From Ruminococcus sp. (GTDB lineage: Bacteria; Bacillota; Clostridia; Oscillospirales; Ruminococcaceae), in assembly GCA_021205185.1 (NCBI GenBank), contig JAJPYB010000003.1, positions 1 through 64,000 on the forward strand: a stretch of DNA of 64,000 nt, given 5' to 3'. Under the pieces are notes generated by a model. It did not search any database and was not told where the DNA came from. It saw only the letters and a list, made by a program, of their open reading frames with translations. A program made the position numbers and the translations under genes. Position 1 is the stretch's first letter. Each line of letters begins with the position of its first letter. Shown in pieces: positions 55,145 through 64,000 of this stretch.

Positions 55145-56224
55145 TTAGTCAAAATATCCCTTTGCAGCTAAAAGCTCCGCCATTAAAACGGCTCCGCCGG
55201 CCGCACCTCTTAACGTGTTATGAGAAAGGCATACGAACTTGTAGTCGTATTGAGTATCCTCTCTCAATCTTCCAATAGAAACCGCCATTCCGCCTTCAAG
55301 CTCTCTGTCAAGCTTCGACTGAGGACGGTTGTCTTCAGTAAAGTAGTTTAAAAATTGCTTCGGTGCGCTCGGAAGCTTGAGCTCCTGAGGAACGCCCGAA
55401 AATTCCTTCCAGGCGGCAAGAATTTCCTCCTTGCTCGGCTTGCTTTCAAAGGATACGAAAACTGCCGCTGTATGACCGTCTGAAACCGGAACTCTGAGGC
55501 ATTGCGTTGTAATAGAAGGGGAGGTAGCGTTGACTATTTTATCTCCCTCGACCTTTCCCCAGATTTTAAGCGGCTCAAGCTCGCTCTTTTCCTCCTCGCC
55601 GCCGATAAACGGAATTACGTTGTCGATAATCTCGGGAAATGTCTCAAACGTCTTTCCTGCGCCTGAAATTGCCTGATATGTGCAGGCGAGAACCTTAGTA
55701 ACTCCATATTTCATAAGCGGGTGAAGTGCCGGAACATAGCTTTGAAGCGAGCAGTTTGATTTAACTGCGATAAAGCCTCTCTTTGTTCCAAGCCTTTTCT
55801 TCTGAGCGTCGATAATTTCAATATGCTCAGGATTTATTTCAGGGACTACCATTGGAACGTCAGGCGTTGCTCTGTGAGCTGAGTTGTTTGAAACTATCGG
55901 GCATTCAGCCTTAGCGTACTTTTCCTCAAGTACTCTTATCTCGTCCTTTTTCATATCTACTGCACAAAAGCAAAAATCAACCTGCGAAGCGATTTCCTCA
56001 ATATCAGCCGTAGCGTCGTAGATAACCATATCCTTCATAGATTCAGGAATTGGTTTCTTCATCGCCCATCTTGCTCCGACAGCGTCCTTATATTTCTTTC
56101 CCTTGGAACGTGGAGAAGCTGCAAGACAAACAACCTCAAACCAGGGGTGATTTTCAAGAAGCGTTGCAAAACGCTGTCCTACCATTCCCGTAGCTCCAAT
56201 AATTCCCACTTTATACTTTCTCAT
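55145..56224 (-). CDS. asd: Aspartate-semialdehyde dehydrogenase, archaeal/fungal type
   Basis: Reduces aspartyl phosphate to aspartate semialdehyde with NADPH. The 359-residue protein has GIIGATGMVGQRFATLLENH, CLAASPRSKGKKY, nucleophile Cys in VKSNCSLQSY and the region TYQAISGAGKTFETFP. These motifs belong to the archaeal/yeast branch of the family, not the shorter enzyme of most Bacilli. The start at 56224 is preferred because AAAGGTA precedes it; the in-frame ATG further up (56314) would run through the riboswitch terminator. First gene of the operon. Confidence 0.95.
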   Translation of the reverse strand: MRKYKVGIIGATGMVGQRFATLLENHPWFEVVCLAASPRSKGKKYKDAVGARWAMKKPIPESMKDMVIYDATADIEEIASQVDFCFCAVDMKKDEIRVLEEKYAKAECPIVSNNSAHRATPDVPMVVPEINPEHIEIIDAQKKRLGTKRGFIAVKSNCSLQSYVPALHPLMKYGVTKVLACTYQAISGAGKTFETFPEIIDNVIPFIGGEEEKSELEPLKIWGKVEGDKIVNATSPSITTQCLRVPVSDGHTAAVFVSFESKPSKEEILAAWKEFSGVPQELKLPSAPKQFLNYFTEDNRPQSKLDRELEGGMAVSIGRLREDTQYDYKFVCLSHNTLRGAAGGAVLMAELLAAKGYFD

Positions 56225-56284
56225 TTTGTATCTTACCTTTCTAAAATAATTTGCATAAAATCTATTAAATAAATTTGTAAAAAA

Positions 56285-56308
56285 CAAAAAACCGGTTGAA
56301 AAACCGGT
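56285..56308 (-). terminator. Lysine riboswitch expression-platform terminator
   Basis: On the minus strand a perfect 7-bp stem ACCGGTT/AACCGGT with a TTTC loop, followed by TTTTTGTTTTTT. It lies about 37 bases downstream of the aptamer and 60 upstream of the asd start codon, as expected for transcription attenuation by lysine. Confidence 0.92.
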
Positions 56309-56344
56309 CATCATGCGTTATAATAGAACTGCTACTAATTTTTG

Positions 56345-56509
56345 GATAGCACTCCATCACTTGCAATGATGACAATCAGCGACCTGTTGAGCCGATGATC
56401 AGAAGTAAGTTTCCCAAGCTTAAATCTTCGGCAGCCTTGCATTTCACATCTCGGGGTGGGCCCTGATAACAATCTACAAGAGGTTACTGATCTTGGCTGC
56501 GCCTCTATC
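56345..56509 (-). promoter_or_regulatory. Lysine riboswitch (L box) aptamer
   Basis: About 165 bases on the minus strand, upstream of asd-dapA-dapB. Helix P1 is formed by GATAG (56509-56505) and CTATC (56349-56345). The conserved L-box core strings AGAGGCGCAGCCAAGATCAG and AAGGCTGCCGAAG are present, as is the TTGGG element after it, and the arms P2 to P5 can be drawn. The length fits the family. When lysine binds, the downstream hairpin should terminate transcription. This 56225-56600 intergenic region has no protein gene. Confidence 0.92.
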
Positions 56510-56524
56510 TGTTTTCTAACAATA

Positions 56525-56553
56525 ACTATACCAAATAAAAGGCGATGTGTCAA
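56525..56553 (-). promoter_or_regulatory. Promoter of the lysine riboswitch and dap operon
   Basis: Minus strand TTGACA (56553-56548), 17-base spacer, TATAGT (56530-56525). Predicted transcript start lies just before the riboswitch P1 helix. Confidence 0.85.
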
Positions 56554-56600
56554 CACCCAAATTACAAAAACAAGGAAAAAATACATAACTGGAGAACAAA

Positions 56601-57650
56601 ATGTTGAATTTAAAGGATATGAAAACGTCGGATTTTTATTACGACCTTCCTGAGGAGCTTATCGCTCAGACGCCTGTCGAGCCGAGAAACGCATCCCGAC
56701 TTCTGAAGGTTGACAGAAAAAGTGGCGAAATAGTGCATAGTCATTTCTATAATTTATGCGATTTTCTCAAGAAGGGTGATTTGCTTGTGCTTAATGACTC
56801 AAGGGTTTTACCTGCAAGAATTTACGGCGAGAAGGTTGACAACGGAAGCTTTATAGAATTTCTTCTCGTTCATCAGATAGAAAACCTGGAGTGGGAAATC
56901 CTTTGCCGCCCTGGAAAGAAAGCAAAGGTGGGAACTGAGTTTTCGTTCGGCGGCATTATGACTGCTGTGATTACAGAGGTTTTAGAGGACGGAAACCGCA
57001 TAGCAAGATTTGAACTAAAGGACGGCTACAACATTTATACGGCTCTTGATGAAATAGGACAGATGCCGCTTCCACCATATATCACAAAAAAGCTTGAGGA
57101 CAAGGAGCGTTACCAGACAGTTTATTCAAATGAATTAGGCTCGTCGGCGGCGCCTACCGCAGGACTTCATTTTACCAAGGAAATGTTGAGCGATTTGCAG
57201 GACAGAGGAATTAACCTTGCGTACCTGACGCTTCACGTTGGACTTGGAACCTTTCGTCCTGTCAAGGAGGAGAAAATTCTCGACCACAAAATGCACACCG
57301 AGCATTACGAGCTAAGCGAGCAGACGGCAAAAATGATAAACGATACAAAAGCGAGCGGCGGAAGAGTAATTGCCGTCGGCACTACCTCCTGCAGAACGCT
57401 TGAAAGCGTTGCTGCGGAAAATAACGGTAAAATAGTTGCAGCTGAGGGAGATACAGGAATTTTTATTTATCCAGGCTTTGAGTTTAAGGTGCTTGACGGA
57501 CTGATAACAAATTTTCATCTTCCCGAAAGCACGCTTATAATGCTTGTTTCGGCATTTTTAGGCTATGACAAAACAATGAACGCTTACAAAACAGCGGTTG
57601 AAGAAAAATACAGATTCTTTTCATTCGGAGATAGTATGCTGATAATTTAG
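56601..57650 (+). CDS. queA: S-adenosylmethionine:tRNA ribosyltransferase-isomerase
   Basis: Transfers the ribosyl part of AdoMet to preQ1 in tRNA to make epoxyqueuosine. The 349-residue protein has SDFYYDLPEELIAQTP, LLVLNDSRVLPARI, SAAPTAGLHFTKEML, YLTLHVGLGTFRPV, and the C-terminal FHLPESTLIMLVSAFLG. The start at 56601 follows GGAGA by 6 bases; MKTSDF at 56619 has no site at useful distance. No preQ1 riboswitch was found in the short gap before it. First gene of a queuosine operon. Confidence 0.95.
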   Translation: MLNLKDMKTSDFYYDLPEELIAQTPVEPRNASRLLKVDRKSGEIVHSHFYNLCDFLKKGDLLVLNDSRVLPARIYGEKVDNGSFIEFLLVHQIENLEWEILCRPGKKAKVGTEFSFGGIMTAVITEVLEDGNRIARFELKDGYNIYTALDEIGQMPLPPYITKKLEDKERYQTVYSNELGSSAAPTAGLHFTKEMLSDLQDRGINLAYLTLHVGLGTFRPVKEEKILDHKMHTEHYELSEQTAKMINDTKASGGRVIAVGTTSCRTLESVAAENNGKIVAAEGDTGIFIYPGFEFKVLDGLITNFHLPESTLIMLVSAFLGYDKTMNAYKTAVEEKYRFFSFGDSMLII

Positions 57651-57659
57651 GAGGACAGT

Positions 57660-59172
<1,513 letters not shown>

Positions 59173-59198
59173 ACTGATTTTCAGAGGGGAAAATAATA

Positions 59199-59768
59199 AT
59201 GAGCTATATTGAAGTGTTTCTGATTGGAGTAGGACTTTCAATGGACGCCTTTGCTGTTTGCGCAACAAACGGAATCGTTTATAAAAACGCAAATAAAAGG
59301 TGGGGGCTGGCAATGGCTCTTTGCTTTGGCGCTTTTCAGGCGGCTATGCCTACAATCGGTTATTTTTTAGGAAGTGCTTTCACCGAGTATATTAAAGCCT
59401 TCGACCATATAATAGCGCTTGTGCTTTTAGGCTTTATAGGCGGGAAAATGATTGTCGACGCTATACGAGGAGACGACAGCGACGAAAGCGGCTTGACGCT
59501 TACCGTTCCAATTTTGCTTTTGCAGGGAGTAGCTACCAGCATTGACGCTTTAGCGGTCGGAATTTCCTTTGCGGCGCTTGAAAGCGTGAATATCGCTACC
59601 TCCGTGACAATTATTGGCTTAACCACCTTCGTGCTTTCAATTATTGCTGTATTTTTAGGCAAGCGTTTTGGCAAGCTTTTAAACAACAAAGCGCAGCTTG
59701 TAGGCGGACTTATTCTGGTTGCAATCGGTGTAAAAATCTTTGTTGAGCACACCTTTTTTGGCGGCTGA
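59199..59768 (+). CDS. mntP: Manganese efflux pump MntP
   Basis: Six-helix membrane exporter of 189 residues that removes excess Mn2+. The two repeated halves each hold an acidic motif in a helix, VGLSMDAFAVCATNG and VATSIDALAVGISFA. The intracellular loop RGDDSDESGL separates them. In many bacteria mntP has a yybP-ykoY manganese riboswitch; none fits in the 26-base gap after tgt, so it is probably cotranscribed with the queuosine genes. Confidence 0.93.
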   Translation: MSYIEVFLIGVGLSMDAFAVCATNGIVYKNANKRWGLAMALCFGAFQAAMPTIGYFLGSAFTEYIKAFDHIIALVLLGFIGGKMIVDAIRGDDSDESGLTLTVPILLLQGVATSIDALAVGISFAALESVNIATSVTIIGLTTFVLSIIAVFLGKRFGKLLNNKAQLVGGLILVAIGVKIFVEHTFFGG

Positions 59769-59814
59769 TTTAGATTTTCAAATAAACGCACCGCTTGTTC
59801 ACGAAAAATTAACA

Positions 59815-59829
59815 TATATATGGTAAAAT
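59815..59829 (+). promoter_or_regulatory. Extended -10 promoter, probably for a leaderless transcript
   Basis: An extended -10 box, TGG-TAAAAT (59821-59829), without a recognisable -35. It ends 8 bases before the ATG of the phosphatase gene, so transcription should begin at or within 2 bases of the start codon. Confidence 0.55.
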
Positions 59830-59837
59830 AAAACAAT

Positions 59838-60518
59838 ATGAAAAATTTGGTTATATTTGATTTGGACGGAACGCTCGTAAATTCGGTTTACGACCTTGCT
59901 GACAGCGTGAATTTTGTGTTAAGTGAAAACGGCTATCCAACTCACAAAACGGAAAAATTTTATTACTTTGTCGGCAATGGAACGAGAAAGCTCTGCGAGA
60001 GAGCGCTCCCAGAGGATAATCGAACTGACGCTGAGGTAGATCGTATTCACGAGCAGTTTTTGAAGAGATACGCTAAGAATTATCTTAATAAAACCGTTTT
60101 GTACGACGGCGTCAAGGAAACTGTAAACTCGCTTGTCGACAGGGGAGTCAGGTGCGCTGTCGCTTCAAATAAGACGGACATTTTCACAAAAGAAATTATA
60201 GACAAGCTTTTTGGAAGCGGAGTTTTCAGCGTTGTTATCGGAAAAAGGGAAGGGTATGCTACAAAGCCTGACCCAAAAATTGTTTTTGAAATTTTAGAGC
60301 GCACTGAAACTCAAAAAGAAAACGCTATTTTTGTCGGGGATTCAAACGTCGATATAAAAACGGCGCACAACGCAGGACTTGCTGCCGTTGGTTGTTTGTG
60401 GGGATTTCGTACATATGATGAGCTTTCAGAAGCTGGGGCGGAATATATAATAGAAAAGCCTGCCGAGCTTTTAGAAATATTACAGGAGGGAATAAGTTAT
60501 GATGAATTACAACATTAA
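59838..60518 (+). CDS. gph: HAD-family phosphatase (phosphoglycolate phosphatase-like)
   Basis: HAD superfamily hydrolase of 226 residues: nucleophile Asp in VIFDLDGTLVNS (motif I), AVASNKT (motif II), lysine in KPDP and the acidic motif FVGDSNVDIKTAHNAG (III/IV), with a helical cap at about 15-80. This is the phosphoglycolate phosphatase or beta-phosphoglucomutase-like subgroup; the substrate cannot be fixed. It has no Shine-Dalgarno site and lies 8 bases downstream of a -10 box, so it may be leaderless. It overlaps the next gene by 20 bases. Confidence 0.88.
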   Translation: MKNLVIFDLDGTLVNSVYDLADSVNFVLSENGYPTHKTEKFYYFVGNGTRKLCERALPEDNRTDAEVDRIHEQFLKRYAKNYLNKTVLYDGVKETVNSLVDRGVRCAVASNKTDIFTKEIIDKLFGSGVFSVVIGKREGYATKPDPKIVFEILERTETQKENAIFVGDSNVDIKTAHNAGLAAVGCLWGFRTYDELSEAGAEYIIEKPAELLEILQEGISYDELQH

Positions 60519-61074
60519 GGATGTAGCACAAAGGCTTAAGGGCTTAAGACTGGCGTATGATTTGTCAATTGAGGAGTTTTGCGAAAAGACCGGAATTGAC
60601 GTTGAGCAGTATAAGCTTATAGAAGCCGGAGAAAAGGACTTTTCAGTTACCTTTTTGTACAAATGCTCTGAGGTATTTGACGTTGACTTAGTTGAGCTTT
60701 TAACAGGCTCAGGACCGCACCTTTCAACCTATTCAATAGTACGAAAGGACAAGGGTCTGCCGATTGAAAGAAGAGAACGCTTCGCTTATCAGCATTTGGC
60801 GTACCTTTTCAAGGATAAGGACATAGAGCCGCTTTTGGTTAAGGCGCCGTTCGAGGAGGGCGCAGAGGACAAGCCGATTACCCTTTCGGTTCACAAGGGA
60901 CAGGAATGGGACTACATCCTAAAAGGTAAGCTCAAGTTTTTATACGACGGACATACCGAGTATTTAAGCGAGGGCGATTCGCTTTATTACAGCTCTGACA
61001 AGCCGCATGGAATGATTGCGGTTGACGGCGAGGACTGCGACTTTTTGGCTATACTGATCAAGGAAAAAGAATAG
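60499..61074 (+). CDS. HTH-cupin transcriptional regulator
   Basis: A 191-residue regulator with an N-terminal XRE-type helix-turn-helix (about 10-65: LRLAYDLSIEEFCEKTGIDV) and a C-terminal cupin beta barrel (about 110-190: HKGQEWDYILKGKLKFLYDG, LSEGDSLYYSSDKPHGM). Proteins of this design often regulate the metabolic gene beside them; here that is an acyl-CoA ligase 31 bases downstream. The ATG has an AGGAGGG site within the end of the phosphatase gene. Confidence 0.92.
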   Translation: MMNYNIKDVAQRLKGLRLAYDLSIEEFCEKTGIDVEQYKLIEAGEKDFSVTFLYKCSEVFDVDLVELLTGSGPHLSTYSIVRKDKGLPIERRERFAYQHLAYLFKDKDIEPLLVKAPFEEGAEDKPITLSVHKGQEWDYILKGKLKFLYDGHTEYLSEGDSLYYSSDKPHGMIAVDGEDCDFLAILIKEKE

Positions 61075-61105
61075 CTTAACAAATATCGGGAAGGGAATTT
61101 TCAAC

Positions 61106-62752
61106 ATGAAGGATTTTTATAAAAGATTTGTAACAGAGGAATTTGACGAGAACGGAATTTTGTGTAAATTTGAGCCGACGCCGGAGCAAAACTATAACTT
61201 CGCTTACGACGTAATTGACGAGCTGGCAAGATTAGAGCCTGATAAGGTGTGCCTTTACTGGGTGAATGAAGAGCGTGAGGAGCATAAGTTTACCTTTAAG
61301 CAGGTAAGCGAGATGTCCAGCCGCTTTGCGAATATGTTTTTAGCTCACGGAGTTAAAAAGGGCGATATGGTAATGCTCGTATTAAAAAGGCATTACGAGT
61401 TCTGGTTTGCAATTTACGGACTGATGAAGATTGGCGCTATTGCAATTCCTGCGACCAACCAGCTTTTAGCTAAGGACTACGTCTACCGCTTTGACGCTGC
61501 AAGCGTAAAGTATATTTGTGCGACAATTGAGGATAATGTCTGTGAGCATATTGAAGAGGCAATGGAAAAATACGACGGAATAGTTGAAAAGTTCTGTACT
61601 CACGGTAACAGAGAAGGCTGGATAAATATAATGGACGAGGCTATGAAATATCCTCCGACGCTTGAAAGAATCCCTAACGACGTTGAAGACAATATGCTTT
61701 TGTACTTTAGCTCAGGAACTACAGGCTATCCTAAAATGGTTATGCATAACCACTATTACACAGTAGGTCACATTGTAACTGCGAAGCATTGGCACAACAT
61801 TTCCGACGGTACTCTTCACCTTACCGTTTCAGATTCAGGCTGGGGAAAATGTGCGTGGGGAAAGCTTTTCGGACAGATAACCTGCGGAGCTACAATATTC
61901 ATTTACGACTTCGACCGTTTTCATCCAAACGAGCTTTTACAGGTTATTCAGGATTACAAGATAACCTCCTTCTGCGCTCCGCCGACAATGTTCAGATTTT
62001 TCATTAAAGAGGGAATAGAAAATTATGACCTTTCAAATCTGAAGTACGCAACCATTGCAGGAGAAGCGTTAAATCCGGAGGTCTTCAACAAGTTCTACGA
62101 GTATACGGGACTAAAGCTTATGGAGGGCTTCGGTCAGACGGAAACTGTTTTAGCTGTTGGAAATATGGTTGGAATGGAGCCAAAGCCGGGTTCTATGGGC
62201 AAGCCTATTCCTATCTACAATATGGATATCGTTGACGAAAGCGGAAAATCCTGTCCTGTCGGCGAGGTAGGAGAAATGGTTGTAAGAACAAACGGCCAGA
62301 AGCAAAAGGCTTTGTTTAAGGAATACTACCGTAACAAGGAAGAAACTGACGCCGCGTGGCACGACAACATTTACCATACAGGTGATACTGCATGGAAGGA
62401 CGAGGACGGCTACTATTGGTACGTCGGAAGAACTGACGATCTTATCAAGGCGTCCGGTTACCGTATAGGACCTTTTGAAATTGAGTCAGTTTTAATGGAG
62501 CATCCAAGCGTTCTGGAATGTGCCGTAACAGGAGCTAAGGACCCAATCAGAGGTCAGGTTGTAAAAGCGACAATCGTTCTGGCAAGGGGCTATTCTCCAA
62601 GCGACGAGCTTGTAAAGGAGCTTCAAAATTACGTTAAAAATGCAACCGCTCCGTACAAGTATCCTAGAATTGTTGAATTTGTCGACGAGCTTCCAAAGAC
62701 CATCAGCGGAAAAATCAGACGAGTTCAGATTAGAGAAGAAGACAACAAGTAA
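61106..62752 (+). CDS. AMP-forming acyl-CoA ligase
   Basis: ANL-family adenylating enzyme of 548 residues. The ATP loop YFSSGTTGYPKMVMHN is near residue 205, GEALNPEVFNKF and MEGFGQTETVLAVGN follow, then the hinge YWYVGRTDDLIKASGYRIGPFEIE, and the catalytic lysine is in LPKTISGKIRRVQIR near the end. It resembles medium-chain or butyrate-type acyl-CoA synthetases (ACSM-like) more than Acs. The acid used is not visible. The gene upstream encodes the likely regulator. Confidence 0.92.
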   Translation: MKDFYKRFVTEEFDENGILCKFEPTPEQNYNFAYDVIDELARLEPDKVCLYWVNEEREEHKFTFKQVSEMSSRFANMFLAHGVKKGDMVMLVLKRHYEFWFAIYGLMKIGAIAIPATNQLLAKDYVYRFDAASVKYICATIEDNVCEHIEEAMEKYDGIVEKFCTHGNREGWINIMDEAMKYPPTLERIPNDVEDNMLLYFSSGTTGYPKMVMHNHYYTVGHIVTAKHWHNISDGTLHLTVSDSGWGKCAWGKLFGQITCGATIFIYDFDRFHPNELLQVIQDYKITSFCAPPTMFRFFIKEGIENYDLSNLKYATIAGEALNPEVFNKFYEYTGLKLMEGFGQTETVLAVGNMVGMEPKPGSMGKPIPIYNMDIVDESGKSCPVGEVGEMVVRTNGQKQKALFKEYYRNKEETDAAWHDNIYHTGDTAWKDEDGYYWYVGRTDDLIKASGYRIGPFEIESVLMEHPSVLECAVTGAKDPIRGQVVKATIVLARGYSPSDELVKELQNYVKNATAPYKYPRIVEFVDELPKTISGKIRRVQIREEDNK

Positions 62753-62769
62753 TAAGTGAGCTATATATT

Positions 62770-62814
62770 CCCCGTACCGCCAAGCATTTGAAAGCTAAAA
62801 TGCTGGTGGCGGGG
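62770..62814 (+). repeat. Intercistronic hairpin after the acyl-CoA ligase gene
   Basis: Long imperfect stem, ccccg-ta-ccgcc-a-agcattt pairing with aaatgct-ggtggcgggg, loop around gaaagcta. No T-run follows, so it is more likely an attenuating or stabilising structure than a strong terminator. Confidence 0.6.
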
Positions 62815-62837
62815 AATCCTATTAACGAGGAAATGAA

Positions 62838-63410
62838 ATGGCGCTTTTGTATGAATATCCAAAAAAGAATATCTCAGGTCAGGAAAAAATCGCATTGGCG
62901 AAAGAGAAGATTGACGAGCGGAAAAAGGTAAATAAAATGCTGATCAAAAGCGTAGTGCTTCTGGCGGTATTGCTTATTTTAGCTGTCTTTGTAAGCGTAG
63001 TCTGGTTAAAGGTTGTGCTTATAGTAATCGGACTGTTTTCATTTTCTACAACCTTCCTGTTCGCAAGCTCGATAAGGCTTTCTCTTGACGAGGATGTATA
63101 CGTTAAAATATACGACGATAGAATAGAGTCCTATCAGCCACCTGCTATCGGAGTTAAAAAGCGTTTGGTAAAAATAAATTACAGCGATGTAATCGAGAGC
63201 AATCAGACGACAATGGGAAGCATTTCGTTCAAGCTTAAAAACGGCGAAAGCGACAGCATTTATTTTGTCGACGGAGCAACAAAGAAGTTCTTTATCGAAA
63301 ACTGCTATGACAAGGTAAACTACCCTAAAAAGGATTATATCGAATATCCTGATATTGAAGAGGAAAAGGACGACCCCGATTACAGCTGGAAAAACTGGAA
63401 AAGCTTTTAA
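62838..63410 (+). CDS. Two-helix membrane protein of unknown function
   Basis: A 190-residue protein with a charged cytoplasmic N-terminus (EKIALAKEKIDERKKVNK), two transmembrane helices (about 35-53 and 57-78), then a beta-rich soluble domain (VYVKIYDDRIESYQPP, VKINYSDVIESNQTT, SISFKLKNGESDSIYFVDG) reminiscent of the PH-like YcxB domain found in many Firmicutes membrane proteins, and an acidic, aromatic C-terminus. That likeness is a guess from pattern. ACGAGGAAA precedes the ATG. Confidence 0.75.
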   Translation: MALLYEYPKKNISGQEKIALAKEKIDERKKVNKMLIKSVVLLAVLLILAVFVSVVWLKVVLIVIGLFSFSTTFLFASSIRLSLDEDVYVKIYDDRIESYQPPAIGVKKRLVKINYSDVIESNQTTMGSISFKLKNGESDSIYFVDGATKKFFIENCYDKVNYPKKDYIEYPDIEEEKDDPDYSWKNWKSF

Positions 63411-63416
63411 GAAAAG

Positions 63417-63445
63417 TACCGTGTGCTTTGAGTACACGGTATTTT
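63417..63445 (+). terminator. Terminator of the membrane protein gene
   Basis: Eight-bp stem taccgtgt/acacggta, 9-base loop, four Ts. Confidence 0.75.
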
Positions 63446-63466
63446 GTCAAATGAAGCAAATTATTG

Positions 63467-63495
63467 TTGTATTTATCCAAAAAACGTGGTACAAT
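63467..63495 (+). promoter_or_regulatory. Promoter of galT
   Basis: TTGTAT (63467-63472), 17-base spacer, TACAAT (63490-63495) with an extended TGG just before it. Confidence 0.7.
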
Positions 63496-63531
63496 ATTTT
63501 AAAGGATTAAACTTATCAGAGGTGAGAATTG

Positions 63532-64000
63532 ATGATTTTTGAAGCTATTCAGCAGCTTATAAACTACGCTGTAAAAAATGAGCTTATTACATCAGAGGAC
63601 GAAATAGTCGCCAGAAATGGGATTTTAGATGTCTTGGGTCTTAACGATTGGCAGACGCCGGATGTGGCAGAAGGGGATAGGTCAATCGACGACATTCTGG
63701 ATGAAATTACAAATTACGCTTGCGAACACGGAGTGATTGAAGATACTGCCGTTTGCAGAGATTTGTTCGATACAAGGGTAATGGGCGTTCTTACTCCGAT
63801 GCCGCACGAGGTCAACAAAACCTTCAGGGAGAAGTATATCGCTTCGCCAAAATGTGCGTCAGATTGGTACTACTCCTTCAGCCAGAAGCTCAATTACGTC
63901 CGCAAGGGAAGAATAGAAAAGGATCTCAAGTGGACTTACGAAAGCGAGTATGGCGTTCTGGATATTACAATAAATCGCTCAAAGCCCGAAAAGGATCCGA
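63532..64000 (+). CDS. galT: Galactose-1-phosphate uridylyltransferase, N-terminal part
   Basis: The first ~156 residues of the Gram-positive (type 2) galactose-1-phosphate uridylyltransferase, which exchanges UMP between UDP-glucose and galactose 1-phosphate in the Leloir pathway. Diagnostic text is DTRVMGVLTPMPHEVNKTF, then SPKCASDWYYSFSQKLNYVR, and EYGVLDITINRSKPEKDP at the window edge. The active-site histidines lie beyond the window. The ATG at 63532 follows GAGGTGA. Confidence 0.93.
   Translation, partial: MIFEAIQQLINYAVKNELITSEDEIVARNGILDVLGLNDWQTPDVAEGDRSIDDILDEITNYACEHGVIEDTAVCRDLFDTRVMGVLTPMPHEVNKTFREKYIASPKCASDWYYSFSQKLNYVRKGRIEKDLKWTYESEYGVLDITINRSKPEKDP

Noticed and set aside
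56225..56314. Upstream extension of asd by 30 residues
   Set aside because: It would place the start inside the riboswitch terminator, and the extension has no homology-like content; the ATG at 56224 has its own ribosome site.
59173..59198. Manganese riboswitch ahead of mntP
   Set aside because: Only 26 bases are available between tgt and mntP.

Overview
The window looks like a chromosomal segment from a low-to-moderate GC Gram-positive Clostridia, most like the Ruminococcus group of the Oscillospiraceae. The signs are AGGAGG-type ribosome binding sites, PolC-type replicase, AddAB instead of RecBCD, an L-box lysine riboswitch, an HPr-like protein, the PyrK/PyrD class 1B pair, short HisG with HisZ, and a type I dockerin at the left edge. 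The genus is inferred. No rRNA, tRNA, insertion sequence, prophage or CRISPR array was seen; the content is mostly housekeeping.

Layout. 1-308: tail of a leucine-rich-repeat/dockerin surface protein. 551-3071 (minus): Lrp-type regulator, aminotransferase and ispE. 3208-3438 (minus): HPr-like protein without the histidine loop. 3676-8783: mtaB and a full-length purL. 8903-12836: a DacF-like protein with eroded active-site motifs, pgi, a small P-loop protein, yceD-rpmF. 12924-15947: der-plsY-gpsA. 16120-26101: pyrH-frr-uppS-cdsA-dxr-rseP-ispG-polC from one strong promoter, with a PolC that lacks the proofreading exonuclease insert. 26205-33098: hisZGDCBHFIE without hisA. 33221-34809: a Thr-rich beta-helix lipoprotein and a convergent 58-residue membrane protein missed by length cut-offs. 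34941-37485: pyridoxal kinase, pyrK, pyrD. 37619-44881: small secreted peptide, addB, addA. 44946-48264 (minus): GH3 beta-glucosidase, ispF, secreted protein. 48430-51765: AraC regulator and GH31 alpha-xylosidase. 51930-53365: two membrane proteins, one a probable cell-surface cohesin-like protein. 53431-56553 (minus): lysine riboswitch, asd, dapA, dapB. 56601-59768: queA, PAS protein, tgt, mntP. 59838-62752: HAD phosphatase, HTH-cupin regulator, acyl-CoA ligase. 62838-64000: membrane protein and the start of galT.

How it works together. Four genes of the MEP isoprenoid pathway (ispE, dxr, ispG, ispF) lie in three different operons, and uppS uses the product for cell-wall carrier lipid next to the phospholipid genes cdsA, plsY and gpsA. 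The GH3, AraC and GH31 genes suggest use of xyloglucan-type oligosaccharides, which fits a plant-fibre degrader with dockerin and cohesin-like modules. The most unusual points are a carboxypeptidase homologue that has lost all three catalytic motifs, the exonuclease-less PolC, the membrane-anchored cohesin-like protein beside a receptor-like protein without output domain, a stand-alone PAS protein inside the queuosine operon, and a probably leaderless phosphatase transcript.

All function calls come from reading motifs and family resemblance by eye; no database search was run.
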